From Silene noctiflora (Eukaryota; Streptophyta; Magnoliopsida; Caryophyllales; Caryophyllaceae), in assembly GCA_009801015.1 (NCBI GenBank), contig VHZZ01015487.1, positions 7,579 through 35,558 on the forward strand: DNA of 27,980 nucleotides, in the 5' to 3' direction. The position numbers were made by a program, and so were the translations under genes. The notes beneath the pieces were generated by a model that saw nothing but the letters and a program-made list of their open reading frames with translations, had not been told where the DNA came from and did not search any database. Within the stretch, counting starts at the first letter, position 1. Each line of letters starts with the position of its first letter. Positions 10,201 through 21,300 of this stretch are shown one piece after another.

Positions 10201-10710
10201 CGTCTTTCAGTAATTACGACCAAGTTTTATTTACTTGCATATGGAAATTCCTACATTGGGTCATCTGACTAAGGGTCTCCAATTTCGAGTTTGCGACCAC
10301 ATTTTGAAAGGAAACATTGGAGGTGGAAGACATGATTGTGATGATGGGTTCATGGAGGATTGGTTGTGGCATTAAGCTCCTTGTGTTTATTTACGAATAT
10401 ATAGATTTTCTTTGGTTGTTAAAATGGTGGGTGATTGTTTCTTACTTATCATTGCTGCATATGATGAAAACTGTGCTAAATCCGAATCAGGACATATCCT
10501 GAAGACGGTAATTGATGCTACCTGTGTAATTAGTAATCACCTTGTTTCATCTTTACGACTAGTGTTAAACATGTACCCGCTCTGTTTCATGAATCACAAA
10601 TTCTCGTATGATTTACTGTCTCGGGAGAATGTTATTGTCAAACGGTCTGATCTAATGGGTAGAACTCATTGTAATGTGAGTCTCTATAGTCAAAGAGGTT
10701 GATCTTATTT
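10201..10710 (+). other. Probable 3' UTR and downstream flank of the UBX-domain gene
   Basis: Unique-looking AT-rich sequence after the TAA at 10198-10200. No canonical AATAAA was found in the first few hundred bases. Short open frames here have no recognisable family. Confidence 0.45.
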
Positions 10711-10905
10711 TATATTCCCTCTATTCCATGTCTCAATCATTTGTTTACCTTTGATTGAAATATTATTCACAAAGAGATAAATAAATGAAGGAGAGTGGAG
10801 GAGCGATAATAAGAGAATAACCGGTCCTCCGCCACCACACAAAGTTAAAGAAGTCGACGGTCAATGTTAAACTGGTGCATGGTGAAAAAGGAGTGACCTA
10901 TCTTT
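10711..10905. repeat. Possible diverged MITE
   Basis: The left part TTCCCTCTATTCCATG followed by CAATCATTTGTTTACC resembles the left arms of the Stowaway-like repeats at 14520 and 17369. The right part (GGTGAAAAAGGAGTGA) only loosely mirrors it, so the boundaries are uncertain. Confidence 0.35.
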
Positions 10906-10912
10906 CAATTTA

Positions 10913-11345
10913 GACCTGGCAATTTGGGTCAAAGGGTCGGGTTCGGGTCGGGCCAGTTTGGGTCGGATTGGTTCGGGTCTTTCATTAATTTCGGGTTTTG
11001 GGTCTATTTCGGATTGTTAGTCGGGTCAATTTCGGGTTAAGTGGGTTGGGTTATTTTGAGTCGGGTCATTTTTTGGTCAATGAATAAGAAAGAAGTCATT
11101 TCAAGTCTTTTCGGTTTAATTAGAGTTGTGTTTTGTTCGGTTATTTTCGGGTTGGGTGGTTTCAGAACGGGTCATTTTCGGGTTGGGTCAGTTACGGGTC
11201 AAAAAAAGCTCGGTCATGTTCGGGTCGGGTCGGGTCAGTTGGGGTTTTCGGGTCACATTCGGATGATGTAGTTCGGATCTCGAGTCAACCTTTCGGATCG
11301 GGTCAATCGGATCGGTTGCCAGGTCAATCTTTCATGGAACCTTGT
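10913..11345 (+). repeat. GGGTC/GGGTT-rich low-complexity tract
   Basis: About 430 bp dominated by TTCGGGTCGGGT, TTTGGGTCGGATTGG, TTTCGGGTTGGGTCA and similar words at irregular spacing. It is strongly G/T-rich on the plus strand. Open frames through it are Gly/Arg/Ser-rich by composition and are not genes. Similar tracts lie at 12110-12250, 15478-15700 (inverted) and 19938-20105. Confidence 0.75.
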
Positions 11346-12110
11346 TTTGGATCAAATTTCTTCAGTTAAGTGGTGCACTATAATCCAATTATCCAATACA
11401 ACTAATCCAACTTACTAGATTTATGATGAATTGAAGCAAACTATCTTTCTTGTTAAATTGGTTGATCTTCTACTAACACCCAAGTAGCAATCATTCGATA
11501 AAGTTCTCTAAAATATTTTCATTTTAATTTATCCAAAATATCTTTGAAATGTTAATATTAATTTATAGTTAGTATATATTAGGTCGCAGGTTTGAAACAC
11601 TATACTTTGATACGAGTGTGACTAGCGAGATTGTGGAGGGCTCTGGAGTAATAAATTCTCATTACTATTTTTTTCAAACGAGTCATAGATATAATGTTTC
11701 GAATCTGCGACCTAAAGTACATTGTACATCTATCTTAATATCAAACTAAGACATCCCCGACAAGTATCAAATTTATTGCGGATGCAAGGAAGGTATGATT
11801 AACTTTGGATGAATTGGTAATTAATCGTACATATTACTCTTGCTACTGAATATATTGTACAATGAACTAGGGGATTGATTTAATCATCTCCCCATTTTCA
11901 TCAATAAAAATTTAAATTTAATCCACATCTAGCAAAAAAAAAAAAAAAAAAAAAAAGACGCAAATATAAAGAAGCTCAAATTTATTGCGTATTTGCGGCT
12001 GTGTCCGTCTTAAATAACAAAACGGGTCAAACTAATGGATGAGATGAAAACAGATCACCTAGAGTAGGACAAACTTTCGTTCCATATTTCTATATGGAGT
12101 TAGCAAACGG
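11346..12110. other. Intergenic DNA with one inverted-repeat element and a poly-A run
   Basis: AT-rich sequence without coding signal. It holds the inverted repeat at 11581-11713, a 23-base A run at 11934-11956, and otherwise nothing I recognise. Confidence 0.5.
11581..11713. repeat. 133-bp inverted-repeat element with AGGTCGCAG ends
   Basis: The left arm AGGTCGCAGGTTTGAAAC (11581-) is mirrored by the right arm GTTTCGAATCTGCGACCT (ending 11713); 20 of 23 positions pair. The ends are the outermost paired bases, as in a small foldback element. No clear target duplication. Confidence 0.55.
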
Positions 12111-12250
12111 GTCAAACGGATCGGGTTCAGGTCATGGGTTGAGTCAAATTTTGGGGTCGTAGACTTTGAGTCGAGTGCAGATCATTTTGGGTTCGGGTCA
12201 GGTTATTTGGGTCAGGTCATTCGAGCCGGTCAATTTTAGCAGGTCTAATT
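12110..12250 (+). repeat. Second GGGTC-rich tract
   Basis: AAACGGGTCAAACGGATCGG, then TTCGGGTCAGGTTATTTGGG and similar words; same character as 10913-11345. Confidence 0.65.
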
Positions 12251-12419
12251 TGGGGTAGCATTTCACATTTAAGATGGATATAACAGTCTTAAGGGACACC
12301 CACTTAGGAGTCGAGATCCTCTTCATTTCGTATAAAGAAAATGGAGAGTTCATTTTTTTTAAAGAGTCAAAATTACATCTTAACAATGTGAAAACGGTTG
12401 TAGATTTACAGAAGGTTTT

Positions 12420-12541
12420 ACTTAAGATGGATAGTGACCCTCTCAAACAAATACAAGTGGGAGGCAAGTGGGTATATTCATTTTCCACCCACTTGCTTTC
12501 CACTTGCATTTATGTGAGAGGTCATTATCCGTCTTAAGTTT
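12420..12541. repeat. Long near-perfect foldback (about 120 bp)
   Basis: The left arm runs ACTTAAGATGGATAGTGACC, then CTCTC-AAATACAAGTGGGAG and GCAAGTGGGT. The right arm mirrors it with CCACCCACTTGC, TTTCCACTTGCATTTA, GTGAGAGGTCATTATCC and GTCTTAAGT. About 50 bases per arm pair with a handful of mismatches, leaving a loop of roughly 12 bases near 12480. A further small palindrome (TTAAGACGA / TCGTCTTAA) adjoins at 12540-12566. Looks like a foldback MITE; the transcript would form a hairpin. Confidence 0.7.
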
Positions 12542-12602
12542 AAGACGAATAATGGTCGTCTTAAATAAGAATTTGTGATAGATTTATGCATCAAGATTAT
12601 AG

Positions 12603-13215
12603 TTGTTCATGGGTCGTCCCGCCCAGCCCGATTTTTTAGCGGGCTTGGACAAATATATTTTACCCAAAAAATTGAGAGGGCGGGTCAAGCCCAGCCCGCC
12701 AAACTAATTGGGCGGGTATGGATAATAAGAAAAACGCTTGGGCCGACCCGTTAGACCTGTTTAGAGTTTAAATCTTATACTTTTCACTCTTAAAAATGAC
12801 ATTTTTTAAAGAAATTTGTATCAATTTTATAGTGATGTGTAACACTAATAATAATATGTAAAACATAATACATAAACTATAAAGATAAAAATATAATAGA
12901 AATATTTATATTTTTAAATTAACAAAATATTTAGATTAAATAAAAGTTCATACAATATTAATGTAAATCATGACAATTGTAGGACAAATTATAATTAATT
13001 ATATTGATTATTATTCTTTAATTAATTTAAAATTGGTTTATTGTATATTTGTAATTTTTAAATAAAAAACGGAAGTCTGCTAGCCCGCGAGCTACCCGGC
13101 CCGCAAGAAAATGGCGGGTACGGACACAATGTTAGGCCCGTTTAAGCGGGCGGACCTTACTCTACTTTGACCCGTTGGGTAAAATTATTTATTTTGGCCC
13201 GATTAATATCCGACC
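12603..13215. repeat. AT-rich block bounded by GCGGGC-rich segments
   Basis: About 610 bp with a very AT-rich centre (12775-13065). The left rim (12603-12760) contains GTCGTCCCGCCCAGCCCG and GGCGGGTCAAGCCCAGCCCG; the right rim (13080-13215) contains GCCCGCGAGCTACCCGGCCC and GTTTAAGCGGGCGGACC. The rims share words in both orientations, so this may be one transposon-like unit, but I could not fix termini or a target duplication. Confidence 0.4.
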
Positions 13216-13907
13216 CAAACCCGAAAATAATCACCTTATTCAAGATAAAAGATAAAGAAAAAGGAAAGGAAAAATTGGTGATGTGAACAGAAGCACAGCA
13301 CACAAAAAGAACAAAATCCAAAATTTGTCCATAAAATCGATATCGACTCGGCATTTCATTGTCTTAATTCACTATCAAACCACAAAAAGGATAAAACCCT
13401 ATAATTCCATCATCCATGACAGATTAAAAACTCGATTTTTACCGTCAAAATTTCCCCCAATTTTATCATCTTATCCATCACAAAAACACTCATAAATCCC
13501 TAATTTATTAACTAATCAATCGAATTATTTTAACGAAATCACTGTCTTTTTCTGCTGTTTATGCAGATACGCGTCTGTCAACAGCAAGCTCTGCGGTGCC
13601 ACTATTTTCTTGTCTTCTTCTCTCTTTAAACCCCTTAAATTTCAGACCCACTATCTAATTATTCATCAACATCAATTTTTGTTTCTTACCCTTTTTTTAA
13701 TTCAATGAAATAAACATACCCAGGAAAAAAAATTAAGTTAATTTTGGTGTTCTTTCCTCATTTTTTGCTCTCCCCTTTTTGAAACCCTAATTTTGGTAGG
13801 AATTTGACCCATAAGTGAAAAGTTGAAGAAAATTGGAAATTGATTGGTACCCAGAAGGTAAATCTGCGAGAAAAGTTGACCCAGAACGTTAGATTTTGAT
13901 TTTGTTG
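13216..13907 (+). promoter_or_regulatory. Presumed promoter and leader of the F-box/PP2 gene
   Basis: AT-rich sequence with a pyrimidine patch TTCTTGTCTTCTTCTCTC near 13604, followed by TTTAAACCCCTTAAATTTCA. No textbook TATAAA was found. The leader just before the start codon (about 13740-13907) has A- and T-rich plant UTR character, with in-frame TTG codons but no upstream in-frame ATG directly before 13908. Confidence 0.35.
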
Positions 13908-16406
13908 ATGGGTTTAACATTTGGGAAGGAAGTAAAATCTGAAGAAATGGAGAAGAAATTAGGGTTAGATGATTTGCCTGAAAATTGTGTTGCTATGCTT
14001 TTGATGAATTTGGAACCTCAAGAAATTTGTAAATTGGCTAGATTGAATAAGGCTTTTCATGGTGCTTCTTCTGCTGATTTTGTTTGGGAATCTAAATTGC
14101 CCTCTAATTATCACCAAATTGTTAGGAAGATCTTTGTTAATGATGTTAATGGTGAGAATTCTATTGATGATGATGATGACAATGATGACGGCGAATTTCC
14201 GAGGTTTTTGTGCAAGAAAGATATCTATGCTAGCTTGAGTCAATTTAATTCTCTTGATAATGGCACAAAGGTTGGTTCTTTTGCTATTTTTGTCAATTAT
14301 TTACAATTTTTATTTTATTTTATTTTGGATGGTATGTGATTTATTGCATTTTTTGTATGATTGAATTGCAGAAAGTATGGATGGATAATAGTTCAGGAGG
14401 GATGTGTATGGCGATATCTGCCAAGGGTTTGTCAATAAATGGGATTGATGATCGGAGATATTGGAGTCATTTACCCACTGAGGAATCAAGGTGAGATGTT
14501 TAATTCTACCTTTTGATTGATCCCGTCTCCGTCATTTGTTTACCTTCGATTAGAATACCCGAGTATACCCCTCACAGGCAAACAAATGATTGGAACGGAT
14601 GTAGTAGATGTTACTAGTTAGATTAACTTGTAAATGGATGGTGTGTGGAGTGTAGTGTTATTACATCTTGTCCGTCTTTGCTGTTAACTTATTTTCACCG
14701 CGATTGTTAGTAGTTTGTAGTTTGTCAATGTTTTAACCATGATTTTTGCTGCTTGACTGAAGTCCTGTTGCCTAGTGCATGGATTACATATGAGATGACG
14801 AATACATTTTCTGTGGTTTGTCATCTATCCTTGGGAAGATTCTAGTTTTTGAGAGTAGATGCTGAAGCCATTGGATGCTATTAGATTAAGTCATACTACC
14901 TTGACTGGAATTTTCTCTTGGTTGTGTTTATTGTGGTGGTCAGGGTGAGAGTGATGAATGAATTTTCAATTTTGTTCTAATGATGTCGACCCTTTCCGAC
15001 ATGATCTTGAAGATATGTTGATGGAATGAGAGGAACCCAAATATTGCTAATACTTTTAACTGCATTTGTTAAGGTGGAGTATTATCTAAGATATGAGGCA
15101 TCTAGGGTTAAATGTTTGCCCCATTAACAACTTACTATATCGATGAAATGCAGTCCTGTTCTATTTACATGACTAGGGCCCTAATTCATTTAGCTTTTGT
15201 AAAAGGCATTTGTGCACTCTTGTTGATCTATTCTTATGCATAACTTGGGCTGATTTTTAAGTTGTTTAGTGATGTTACATGCTTTCTTCGTCTTGATGAT
15301 TATTTTTGTGTATTTATATATGTTGTTGGGCTGTATAGATGATATTGCAACGTGCATAACACGTGGATGCAGCTCTTGATGTCCACTTCCTCTTTAGAGG
15401 TTTGTTCCATCGGTCTTCCGTAGGATTATATATCCATGAATTTAGATTAGGTTGTTTTTTGCACCTTTAGCTTAATATTGGATACATCTAAATGTCGGAC
15501 CTGCCCAAGCGTCGAGAAATCCGACCCAAAATGCACGAAACCCCACATGATAGAACTTAAAAATTGGTGAACTAGGACTGACTTGACCCGAGGCAAATCC
15601 AATAACCAATACAAACCGATTTATCACTACCTTACATGAAGGTGACCTAACCAAGGATGACCTGTGACGGTGTGACCCTGATATTAACCCGACCAATTTT
15701 CATTTGAATCTGATACTCCTCCCGATTGCCATTTGCCCTACACCAAAAAACTAATCTGAAAACCTAGCTTCTGGAATCTGGTGTGCCATTTCATGTGTCA
15801 AATGTAACACAAACTTGCGTGCTAGAATGTCTGGTTCTGTGAAAGGTCACGCTTATTTAAGCAACCCTAAGAAAACTGGATCGTTAAATACTTCGTACAT
15901 TGTAGTTGCTGTAGCTCATAACTAGTATATTAGCTATAAGTTTTAGACATTGACTAAATTACCTGCTCTCTGGGTATGGACACAGGTTCCCTACAGTGGC
16001 CTATCTACACCAAATCTGGTGGTTTGAAGTTGAAGGTGAGGTCAAGTTCCCATTCCCCGAGGGAACCTATAGTGTATTCTTCAGACTTCAACTTGGAAAG
16101 ACTCACAAGAAGTTTGGCCGTAGAGTCTGCGACACCGAGCAGGTCCATGGATGGGACGTCAAGCCAGTCCAGTTTAAGCTTTCGGCCGCAGGAGGCTCGC
16201 GCACCATCTCCCAGTCCTTCCTAGAAGGACCCGGGACGTGGCTTCACTATCACGTTGGGGACTTTGTGGTTGAGAATTCTGAAGTGGCTAGCCGGGTCAA
16301 GTTCTCCATGACCCAGATCGATTGCACGCACACCAAAGGTGGGTTGTGTGTGGACTCTGTAGTGATATACCCTTGTTCACTCAAAGAAAGGCTAAAGCGT
16401 TTTTAA
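13908..16406 (+). CDS. PP2-A13: F-box protein with PP2 (phloem protein 2-like) lectin domain, PP2-A13 type (3 exons, 300 aa)
   Basis: Exons 13908-14270, 14372-14490 and 15986-16406; all junctions are GT-AG and in frame (phase 0 at Lys121, then a split Arg codon at 161). Residues about 20-66 are an F-box (LDDLPENCVAMLL, ICKLARLNKAF, WESKLP). Residues about 122-300 are the PP2 domain, with KGLSINGIDDRRYW, QIWWFEVEGEV, FGRRVCDTEQVHGWD and KFSMTQIDCTHTKGG, ending KERLKRF as in Arabidopsis PP2-A13 (about 290 aa). In this family the F-box binds the SKP1-like subunit of an SCF ubiquitin ligase and the PP2 fold is thought to bind glycan or protein targets; the substrate is unknown. I chose the ATG at 13908 because it gives the MG start usual in relatives; Met14 is a possible alternative. 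Unusual: an Asp-rich run at residues 87-94 in the linker. PP2-A15 is a less likely paralogue. Confidence 0.92.
14520..14605. mobile_element. Stowaway-like relic, about 86 bp
   Basis: The left arm ATCCCGTCTCCGTCATTTG then TTTACC is mirrored by GGCAAACAAATGATTGG then AACGGATGTAGTA. The arms pair over about 25 bases with scattered mismatches. The ATTTGTTTACC motif also occurs near 10732, and a related word at 17385, so these copies may share a family. Confidence 0.55.
15478..15700 (-). repeat. GGGTC-type repeat, inverted orientation
   Basis: Plus-strand words GAAATCCGACCCAAAATGC, TGACTTGACCCGAGGC and TTAACCCGACCAATTTTC are the complements of the GGGTC/GGGTT words seen at 10913-11345. The interior is less repetitive. 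Confidence 0.5.
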
Positions 16407-16939
16407 AGGGCTCAAGTACTTTCAATATTAGGTAGTTAATGTAGACAGGTAGGTAGTATACATAGAGGAATCGAGAAAAGGCAGAGTGGCATTGTTTTTG
16501 GCCTTTAGGCTCTGTAGTCTGAGATATAGTTTGTGGGGGAAAAAAGAAATGGCCGAGTTACTGTGCATGTATTGTGTGTTTCCTCGAGTTTTTTTAATGA
16601 GGGAAATCTCAGGCCAGGCCTCAGTTTTAGTTAATCAAACGAGTATGTAATAACAGGCGTCATTAAACTGATGATTATCGTGTCTGACGGTTTTACAGTA
16701 TTTGATTGTAGAACTCTTCAGTAAAGACATATTTTTGCACAAGGGTGTTGAAGTAAAATGATTGCTGGTGTTACATGTAGAATGTTTTACCCAAAAAACT
16801 AGCTTTTGCACCCGTGAAAATTTTAAAAGCTTATTTGTTTGTTCAATTTATATGCCTGTGCCATTTTACACAAATCCTAAGTTAGTAAGTGATGATAACA
16901 TTTACAAGCGCAATAAAATTATAGTGATATAATGTGATT

Positions 16940-16986
<47 letters not shown>

Positions 16987-17366
16987 GGGATAACTTATTT
17001 TACAATAAAATTCTAAAATTAAAATTTAGAATTTACTTTCATGTTTAATCGTTGTTTAAGTCATTTAATTTACTTTAGACTTAAAGAGATAAATTTTAAT
17101 ATTTGCGGTATTTTAGTTTGTATTTAATGCTATAAATTATTTACACAATTACATTTTTTTTATTTTTTTTTTTATTTTTTTTTTTATTTTTTAAGAGTTT
17201 AATGGAGTTATAGAATGCTTTGTTTTTTATTAGTTGTTTTTATTTTTATTTTTTTCTGATAAATGATTGGTTGATGTGGATGTGAGTTGTATAAATAATT
17301 GAAAATGTTGATGTGGCATGAGGATAGATGATTAATTTGTCTTTTTTATTATTATATATAGATATA
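16407..17366. other. 3' flank of the F-box/PP2 gene with long poly-T tracts
   Basis: The probable 3' UTR follows the TAA at 16404-16406; the first AATAAA is near 16912, about 500 bases on. A 42-base T run at 16943-16984 and a T-rich tract with single A interruptions at about 17154-17200 follow. No gene is visible. Homopolymers of this length are likely to be length-variable or misassembled. Confidence 0.6.
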
Positions 17367-17368
17367 TA

Positions 17369-17581
17369 CTCCCTCCGTCCCAGTCATTTGTTGTCCTTTT
17401 CCATTTTNGGGTGTGTCAATCATTTGTTGTCCTTTCTATTTTAGGATTTCATTTGATGAGTAATTTGATCTTTCACCTTCAATTTAATTTAGTCCACTTG
17501 TCATGTTATAATTGGCTCCCTCCTCTTTCCTTGGTCTTGGTGCCAAAACCAAAGGACAACAAATGACCGGGACGGAGGGAG
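17369..17581. mobile_element. Intact Stowaway MITE between the convergent genes
   Basis: 213 bp flanked by TA (17367-17368 and 17582-17583). The left end CTCCCTCCGTCCC then AGTCATTTGTTGTCC is mirrored by GGACAACAAATGACC then GGGACGGAGGGAG at the right end; about 28 terminal bases pair almost perfectly. An N at 17408 lies in the left arm. A copy with such similar arms is probably younger than the other Stowaway relics here. Confidence 0.88.
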
Positions 17582-17583
17582 TA

Positions 17584-18396
17584 GATAGATTGGAGTAATT
17601 TGATCATTTCCTAATCGTCTTCTTCGACTTTTGGTACTTAAAGTATTCAATTGCTCAACACCTATTAATGGACGAGACCTTATTCGACAAAAATGGAGGT
17701 ATGGAGCAAAATTAAATCTGCATTCTCCAATTCTGAACCGTCAGGTCGAATTTGGACTGTTGTTTTCTCAAATAAAATGACAGTCCTTGGAGAGGGAAAA
17801 TGGAGGGAAGGAAATGGAGAAGATCTCTCCATAACAAGTATGAAATCTTCAGTGTTTTTTAATGTGGAATGGAGATTTGAGACGTACACTTAAAAATTGT
17901 CATTGTCATAAATCATATGATTTGCTTCAATACCCAATCCTTTCTCTTATCTTCGTCACGCAAGATCCCCTGCCTTTGAAATATCGGAAAAGGACTATAC
18001 AAATATCTTTACAATGTCCTCTCGGAACACGGGCACGACCACACGAGGCCCCCTAATCAAAAAGCCTAAGCAGCATCGCTCAACACAGAGTTAATAGGCA
18101 ATTACTAAAACATTTGAAGAAACGAATATATATATAGTCAGTCATTGAAATCTACCAAAAGGTCCAAGCTCTATATATAGGATTTAGCTGATCTCACATG
18201 GAACACCGTCCCATACAAGATTCATGGTATAGTCTAGATTTAATAGTATCAGTTCCAAAAAGAGACTAACCCGCAAAAGGAGTCTAATGCTGCCTTGCTG
18301 GTGTTTTCCTGTAAGGCTCATAACATATACTCTATACACCAACTGTTAAGTTTCACTATACAACCATGTATATAAAAAAATATACTAGGGGCCGAT
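17584..18396. other. Convergent intergenic region, no gene recognised
   Basis: Includes short open frames near 17693-17893 on both strands with no family resemblance. The part nearest 18396 is probably the 3' UTR of the minus-strand SEUSS-like gene. Confidence 0.55.
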
Positions 18397-21300
18397 TCAC
18401 CAAGGATGATCGACTTGGGTTTGAGCTGGTGAAGTGTAGTCCTCATCACCGTCTGGGTCTCTCTTCAAAAAGTTGCAATCAGGGAACATTCTAGAAGAGT
18501 TGCTGCTACACGAAGAGTTTAAGCCTTTATTGTTACCACGCTTACCACTAGAGCGGTTCATGAGTTGCCTGGTCCATTGCACGCGACCTGTCGTTAGCCT
18601 ATTACTCATCTGATCATTACCAACCCTCCTCTTCTTTTGCATTCTTTGACTCATATTCTCACTTCGTGGTTTTTTGGCTCCGTCTCTTTGGATATGGGCC
18701 AGTAGATCATTTATCATGAATTGCTCAGGGCCTGAAGATTTCTGTGCTGGCGAAATAGGGCTCTGATACAAGGTTGGAATCAGGCTTGGAGAATTGTGCA
18801 TTCCCATCTCGTTGCTAATATAATCAGTAGTAAGTTGAGCATCACGTGCGAGGTAATATCTACGTTCAGGAAGACGGCTTGAATTCGGTTGCATTCCCGA
18901 TCTCAATTCCACATGTCTTGTTTCGAGTTTTGGATTAGTAGATCCCCGACCATATTGTTTCAATGTCTCTAAAAAGTAGAAACAAAGAGTTCTTATATTC
19001 AAGGTCATTGGAGCAATGAAAATGCTTTCAGAACAAATTGTGACAATTTGACATATTCCAGTGAATATTGAGACATTGCAAAAGTTAAGTGGTGAGAGTG
19101 TATCGCTGTAGGCAGTGTCCTAAGACAATCAAAACGATAATATGTGCTGGAAAAATACAGATAAACCAACATCGCCCCAGCGTCTCTATGAGTAGCCTCA
19201 CTCGTGTGAAAAACACGGAGAAATTGTCTCCAGTGACCCGTATCTCAACGAGTCTTCTTTGTGTTGGGGCAAAGGAGTTTCAATGCATATAACCTTAGTC
19301 CTGAACTTTAACATAGAGAAGTTGTTTGAAAATTGAAATGACCCATTAATAAAAATTGCGTTGTGAAATGCATCAATACCCTACTATTTTACTTTATACG
19401 AGTAATAGATAGTTTAGTGAGTTGTTTCGCTTTACTTCAAAACACTCCAGCCGAAAAATGGCGAGTTCAACAGAGATGAAAAGCAAGTGTCGATAAATTA
19501 TCAAAGCATGTAATATAGTTACCTATTGGACTAGTATTGTTGTTTAGGCAACATGCCATCAAGTCTTTCATGCTATTGAAAAGCTCAGATACCTGGAAAA
19601 CCGCAATAAAATTATTGTAAGATTTTGAGTTGCAAAATATAGCACATTGTAATTAAAGGTGGCTCTATACTTGTATGAATATATCATTTCTAGAAAAAGA
19701 TCATGCAGACCTGCAAGCTGCGGACAAAATGTTTGGAAAGTCCCAAGTCACTGACATGTGATTGCTCCACCGTCGTTGCTAGTTTACGCGCAGCATCTGC
19801 CAGCCTGAGTATAAACATCAATGAGAACATGTCACCTACTCACATTCGTACAACAACAATATAACCCCAAATAACTTAAAAGCTCGGCCCAAAGCGAGGT
19901 TAGGGGATAGGATGTACAGGGCGTAGGATGTACGTAGACATGGCAAACGGGGTCATTGGGATCTTGTACAGGTCGTTCAATTCAGACTCTAAGCCACATC
20001 TGGTAGGTTTGCATTTAGTTCAAGACAGGTACGTATGTACAGGTTTGGGGCTATAAAAATTCGGGTTGGATCGGGTCAATTCAGGTGCATGTCAGGTTAG
20101 ATTAATTAGTAGCAGGACAGTTTTACCAGGAGCAGATGTTTGCAACTATGCAATCTCACATTCTCACGCCTCTATTAAAATGTCCAAGATACTTTTTCCT
20201 TATAGTCTATATTGAAAATTGGGTCAAAATATTGCATCAAGGACCAGTTGAAGAGTTCTTGAAGCACACTCAATTAGTTAGTCTTTTTTCTTATCTAGCC
20301 ATGATACAAAAACAAATATAGTGTGTATTTTGCTACATTGAAGGAGGAAATACATCTACATGAGAAGTGACCGTTTTACCTATATCCAAAGAAATCTTCT
20401 TATAATTGGCATAAGAAATTAAAAAACTATAGTACTTACAACCTTGTAAAGCAAGTAGCAGCGAACTAAACGACAACATTGAACACTGGCATAGATTGAT
20501 ATATAGATATATGTATACAACTGCTCATGGCAACGAGAAATAGAGATCATTTGGCATAGAGAGCACAAATATTTGCGACTAAAACTAAGCACACAAATCT
20601 TCAATAGAGACGGTCTCACGACTCACACAGGACTAACTGTAAGACCATTTGTTTACCCAATTGTTACCTATTAATACATTTAATCCTTCTCTTAACAAAT
20701 TTTGTATGTGACACAGTTGAGACTAACGGAAGCAAGCACACACCTGTGTCCAAGGAAAAAGCAGGGTGGGGGGGAATGAATTTAGGAAAAGTTCAGTTAC
20801 CCATAGTCATTTGATGATGAATCATGCTCTTGAACCAAACTACGGCCTGCTGCTTTAGATCTTCTGGCACTTTTAGCACTCTTCCTACAGTCATTGGCCT
20901 GCAAGCCAGTAACCTAGCAGTTACATACAGTAACAAGGCAATAATGGGTATTGAAGGGTAGACCTGCTCCATAGAAGAATTGATTTTTATTGGGGTAGCA
21001 AGGGAGTCAAAAGGGCAGTTACGACACTAAAGGATTTCGAACTTAAATCAAGAATATCACGTTTCTATCACTTGCCAGAAAAGATAGTTGACAACGGCAC
21101 TTTATGACGATTTAACAAGAAGAAAGGTAAGACAGTGACAAAATATATAAAGAATTCAATGGTAACATCTCCATGAAAAATGAAATACAAATGTTGCTTC
21201 TTGAGTTCTTTCTACATCCTCGAATGTAGACCAAAAATTTATGAAAGAATTAGGAACACGAAACATGAGTAAATCAGATACAAATCTTAATTGTATTTTT

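Larger units (their letters stand above)
14491..15985 (+). other. Intron 2 of the F-box/PP2 gene
   Basis: 1,495 bp ending GACACAG. It contains a short MITE relic (14520-14605) and an inverted GGGTC-type tract (15478-15700), both listed separately; the rest shows nothing recognisable. Confidence 0.7.

Noticed and set aside
10317..10702. Open frames downstream of the UBX-domain stop codon
   Set aside because: No similarity to known proteins and no plausible splice link; treated as 3' flank.
11041..11369. Gly/Arg/Ser-rich open frames
   Set aside because: Translation of the GGGTC-rich tract, with no start context or conserved motif.
12198..12537. Open frames of about 100 and 87 codons on opposite strands
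   Set aside because: They run through the foldback and GGGTC tract, so the frame is a by-product of the repeat.
12420..12541. Foldback considered as a microRNA precursor gene
   Set aside because: The arms are too uniformly paired, the flanks look like a MITE, and no expression evidence is available; kept only as a finding to check.
13896..13907. In-frame TTG codons upstream considered as part of the F-box protein
   Set aside because: Nuclear plant genes start at ATG; ATG 13908 gives the MG start seen in relatives.
17680..17893. Opposed open frames in the convergent intergenic region
   Set aside because: No recognisable domain; both strands open over the same bases, as expected by chance in low-stop sequence.
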